A stretch of 64,000 nucleotides of DNA from contig JAQOOI010000017.1 in the NCBI GenBank assembly GCA_028554645.1, positions 992,001 to 1,056,000 on the forward strand. The letters run 5' to 3'. The stretch comes from Omphalotus guepiniiformis. Lineage: Eukaryota > Basidiomycota > Agaricomycetes > Agaricales > Omphalotaceae. A model generated the notes under the pieces. It was not told where the DNA came from, searched no databases, and worked only from the letters and a program-made list of their open reading frames with translations. Below, piece after piece: positions 60,137 to 64,000 of the stretch; the first letter of the stretch is position 1; each line of letters starts with the position of its first letter. The position numbers and the translations under genes are program-made.

Positions 60137-63100
60137 CTACTCCCTAGCCACCCAATCGTTACTGCGATTAACCAAGTCAATGGAATTGTCCGTGGTCCAG
60201 AACATGCGCTCTGTTGCGCTTCGGCCAGTCCAGCTTTTCTGATCTCTAAGAATCATAGCCTTTAAAAAACAGCAAGTAGCAAGTCAGAGAAAGTTCTCGG
60301 CAACCATGACAAGAAAAAGAAGCTAGCCTGCTGAGCACCAAAGTTTCTTTGATCATGGGCGAACAGCTCGACATTGTCTTCCAATGCCTCACTTAGAATC
60401 TGCAGGTCTTGCAGTATTGACTGCATAGCCCTCACTGCTTCAAAGGTCAGCTGCTCCTTGCGATTCCTCGTTGTGCCACCGTTAGGCGGGGGCAGTGAAC
60501 GCGAGATAGTCTGCAGCACAGTATGTAGAATCCTCTTTGTCTCACTCAGGATTTTTTGTGCCTGCGGGAAGTTCCTCCGAGACACCAAAACAAGCGCACG
60601 AGTGATCATATCTGATGCGAGCAGCTCCATCCTACGACGCACGATAACAGGGTCCGAGACCGTCGCTGGTGGTCGAGGGGGATTGCTTGAAGGGGGCAGC
60701 AAAGTCACAGTGAGAAGAACAGGATGTGCTAGTCGCGAGACATTCTTCGCTGCAGCGGGGTCGAAGAACGATCCGTCAACTTCAACTACGGGAACCTCAT
60801 CAATCATCCGGTCCATCATCCCATCAGCAAAGTCTGGCCCGTCATCAATTGCTAGCGCGTCCAAGCCCAAGCTCTGTACGAACTGATCCGTCGCATTCAT
60901 TGTGCGCAAGTTCCCGCGGCCGCCTGGTAGGCCTTGACCTCTCGCCATCCGTTGCTGCACATCTGAGTTATCGAGCTCCAACTCGATTAGCATTTCTTTC
61001 CGCTCTCCGTATCTCAGCTCTCCAACATCGACATCTACGTTCTGTCCGTCACTGGCGAGGATACTGGAGGGCCCACCGGAGACTTTGCGTATCCTGAACC
61101 TGTTTCCATCCACGATCTTCATGTGTAGCTTCATATTTAATAGACCAATAGACATCATTCCGCCAACACAACCGGCGATACTTTCGCGAAGGCCATACCA
61201 GTCCTTGACAAAGGTGTAGGTGCCGGAGGTATGATTGGACATTAGCCATAAAGAGGCGGGGTCATGCGAACGACCATAACCAAAGGAGTGGATAGGAACA
61301 TTGGCAGCTTCTGCACGGGCAAGGACCAAGTCCATCTGTGCCCGACGCGTGCTATCTGAAGCATCAGAGATAAGAATCATGCCTGACACAGCGTTGCGAG
61401 CTTTCCGTTGCAACACGACATCCAAACCTATTCAAGATTGTAAGTAGCGTGACTTACCCAGTGGTCGAGAAAGACGCACCGTGATTAACCGCCGTGACTA
61501 CATCTGTCTTCTCGTCTTTGCTGACCCTCACCGCAAACTCATCTTGACCGTTCCCGGGACCTAAACCGATACCCATTCCATCCGGATCATTGGAGGGCCG
61601 CGCACCCAACTCATCAATGAACTTTTCTAACCTCGACTTGCTCTGCGCCTTCGACACACTAAGGAAAGGCGTCTTACGCACTCTCCCACCAGCACCAACT
61701 TCGAAAGTTACGAGACTGAGACGGTCTCTCGACCCCAAGGACGCAACAATGAAGTCCAAAGTAGTCTTGATTACGCGAATTTTGAGCTGAGCTGTGCTAG
61801 GTACTGCTGTAGGTGGAGGTAGAGAGATGACGAGTATCAGATCCATGGATGGATGAGGGAGGGGAGTCAGAGAGTTGGACGGTCCCGCGGAAGTGTACGG
61901 GGTTACGAGTCCCGTAGGGGAATCATATGCACTCAGCTCATCGTCCTCCCCAAGCGTGCTCAGCTTGTGTTGTAGTGCAGGCCTCTGACCAGACTGTTGT
62001 CCATGAAGAGAGCCATGCGACGTAGATGAGGACATTGTCGATCGTGAGGAACCATTCAAAAGACTGTCCGTTGTACTGACCGTCGTTGCTGTGCTCCCAC
62101 TCAACATCCTCATCGCCTTCGAGTTACCACCGAATTCTTCCATATCAAGAGCGCGCCCTTCAGTTTGCTGCGGTTGCTGGGCCTGTTGCTGGAACGCAGG
62201 ATTCTGAGCTTGAAACATGTTTACGAGTGTCTGAATAGTGTTCTTCCACGCTTCAAGGGAGGAGCGGTCTTTGTATATGAGGATAAACGAAGCAAGCTCG
62301 TCCTCCATGTCGATAGTTAACGACATCTCCCCTGCAGCACTGGAGGCTGTAACTTGTTTGATGTGCCGTACGTAGATTCTACCTTTAAGACGCAAAACAC
62401 CTTTGGTCTGGGTAGAAGAGGACAAAGTGGACCCTGCATCTGTAAGTCCAGAGGCATTAGATAGGAGTCGACCTAGGGAGCGCTTTTTCTCTTCGACGAC
62501 ACAAATCAGGGCTTCCTTGAATAGATATACGTAGAACTCTCGCACAAGAGAGTCTCGCCGTACAGAGAGGAGGTCGTACATCTGGAGGGGACCGAGATCA
62601 GAAAGGGGGTGCCCTTTCCAGTCAATGATGCGGTTCCTCAAGTCCTCGGTAATGGCGTTAAATGGAGAATCCTCTTCATTGATGATGACGGAAGGTTCAG
62701 GATCATGTACTGAAGATGGATACTGATTATCCTGTGGCTGACTGTCCGGGAGTTGATACGTGTCTGTCGTTTGCCGACGTCGAGGTTGAGGCGATGAGTG
62801 ACCGGTATCGTGTCTAGTATGACTGGTAGCGTCTCGACGAGAGTACTCTTGTGGAGCGGGACCAGGAATGGGAGCATTGAGGCGTTTTCCCGGAAGCTCG
62901 ATGATAACGATACATGTTAGGGGTTGATTCACATCGTGCGTGCGCGTCAGGGACGAGAACTCGGGGCGAACTTGGATGGAGGGTGCGACGATGTAATGGG
63001 AGTGCTCGTTGCTAGGGTTCGATTTGACAGAACCAGTGTGGTCGAGGGGATCATCTTCGTTGGGATCATATGGTTTGTGCGCTGGTGGTCGCCAACGGCT

Positions 63101-63800
63101 CGAGGTGGTATCCCGACCTGGGTAAAGGTTTTGAGCACTTGGGTCGCCGACACCAGTGAGAGCAGCGAGTTCTATTTAACAGGAGCGTGAGTTTATTGCT
63201 CATAGAAGAAGACAAGACTCACTGTTTGATTTGCCCCCATCTCCGTCTCCAACTTTCATCGGACGCCTACATACTCCGCAGACGCCAAGATTCGACTTTC
63301 TGGGCACGGTAGACTTTGCCTGGTTCGGTGGTGGTCCATACACAGCGGTGAAACAAGCCTAGAGAGGTGTGAGACATAAGATCGGACGGATGTAAAAGAG
63401 AACGAACCTCATGAAGAGCGTGCCCACATTCTGGGACGATATGAGGTTTTTCGCCGGGGAGCCTGAAGCTGAAACTAAGGGGTTCCAAGCAGACTGGACA
63501 ATCCTCTTCGTCGTCTCCATTGTCTGTACTTGAAACGACGGGCATTGGTGGAAGATGCATAGCGGCGTAAGGATGAGAAGTGAGGGAGTCTGGAGCAGAG
63601 AGTTTACTGTCTGTAGAAACAGCAGAAAATACGCTTGGAGGCTTTGCTGATTTGTTTGAACGGAAAATGGAATGAAGAGACCTGACACTGGCCTTGGACG
63701 AACCCGGAGGCAAAGGGGCCAGACGGGGGTTTTGGAAAGAATTGTCCAACTGATGCAAGTTAGGATCAGCCTGTCGATTTTTAGAATACCAATTCGACAT
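60137..63800 (-). CDS. RING-PH-vWA protein, Ste5/Far1-like signalling scaffold
   Basis: The protein, about 1,100 residues, begins MSNWYSKNRQADPN. (1) RING-type finger at about residues 95-165: EDCPVCLEPLSFSF, VPECGHALHE, then after an intron ACFTAVYG and LGVCGVCRRPM. (2) A linker with RPPAHKPYDPNEDDP. (3) A PH-like domain from about LRNRIIDWKGHPLSD through LVREFYVYLFKEALICVVEE to SSLEAWKNTIQTLVNMF. (4) A von Willebrand A-like domain beginning MDLILVISLPPPTAV, with LDFIVASLGSRDRLSLVTFE and ARNAVSGMILISDASDSTRR. The MIDAS DxSxS is missing at the first strand. (5) An all-beta segment GNRFRIRKVSGGPSS and a helical C-terminus ending ERMFWTTDNSIDLVNRSNDW. RING, PH and vWA in this order are the architecture of Ste5 and Far1, scaffolds of the pheromone MAPK pathway. 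The role is inferred. The C-terminal exon requires a GC-AG intron (60260-60327). Confidence 0.75.
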
Positions 63801-64000
63801 CTCCTTTTCTTTTTTCTTCTTCGTTTTGTCTTCAACTTTCGCTGCTCGTCGTCTGCTGTCTCGAGTTGTGGTAGGGTAGGCTAATTAGCTGCCATCTGCG
63901 TCGTCCTTAGTTCGAATATCTCCCCTCTATGAACTGTAATTTGTGTTTATTCCCCTTTTGTTTTTATCTCTCACGCGCACGCCTCGCTTCAACCACAATC
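63801..64000. promoter_or_regulatory. Upstream region of the RING-PH-vWA gene (truncated by window end)
   Basis: On the minus strand this is the 5' leader and promoter side of the scaffold gene. It is rich in AG runs next to the start codon (GAAAAAAGAAAAGGAG) and shows no open frame of note. It is cut by the window end. Confidence 0.4.

Overview
This window is nuclear DNA of a filamentous basidiomycete, most likely an Agaricomycete (mushroom-forming fungus). The grounds are: genes on both strands interrupted by many short (about 50-70 nt) GT-AG introns; intergenic gaps mostly of 0.1-1 kb; and protein content typical of the group (a secreted protein with the ER-L-A-R-G-L-P-P-L N-terminus, HGDLRG-type kinases, a TRPY/YVC1 channel, an MBF-type APSES factor, an SPOC/TFIIS/PHD protein). 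There are no rRNA genes, CRISPR arrays, recognisable tRNAs or intact transposons. About 22 protein-coding genes can be supported. CDS spans below run from start codon to stop codon and include introns.

Layout. 0.2-8.0 kb (minus): a small secreted protein, then a very large CH-domain / SepH(Cdc7)-type kinase / C1-domain protein. 8.0-10.9 kb: gene-poor. 10.9-14.9 kb (plus): a BYE1-like transcription elongation protein. 15.2-24.4 kb (minus): YVC1 vacuolar cation channel, Mbp1-like APSES/ankyrin cell-cycle factor, PRP4 U4/U6 snRNP WD40 protein. 24.8-35.8 kb (plus): NDR/Cbk1 kinase, sorbitol/arabinitol-type dehydrogenase, NTF2-like/flavin monooxygenase, and an SH3-kinase protein with a C-terminal membrane anchor. 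36.2-37.4 kb (minus): an unrecognised Ser/Pro-rich protein. 37.8-39.9 kb (plus): aldehyde dehydrogenase. 40.4-43.6 kb (minus): mitochondrial Hsp78. 43.9-44.9 kb (plus): deoxyribose-phosphate aldolase. 45.0-48.2 kb (minus): Ccc2-type copper ATPase. 49.7-51.9 kb (plus): COQ3 and a dynactin p22/24-like protein. 52.3-54.9 kb (minus): Mvp1 sorting nexin. 55.0-56.2 kb (plus): cis-prenyltransferase. 56.2-59.1 kb (minus): PMT4 O-mannosyltransferase. 60.1-63.8 kb (minus): a RING-PH-vWA protein with the domain order of Ste5/Far1 mating-pathway scaffolds.

Functionally this is mostly a housekeeping segment. Several genes bear on growth polarity, septation and the cell cycle: the SepH-type kinase, Mbp1, the NDR kinase and the Ste5/Far1-like scaffold. 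Dolichol synthesis (cis-prenyltransferase) and dolichyl-phosphate-mannose use (PMT4) are convergent neighbours. These groupings are inference from position only.

The most notable observations are three unusual multidomain signalling proteins (CH-kinase-C1; RING-PH-vWA; SH3-kinase-tail anchor) and three introns flanked by short direct repeats. Of those three, one needs a GC-AG junction and one, at the catalytic cysteine of the aldehyde dehydrogenase, has no standard splice junction at all.
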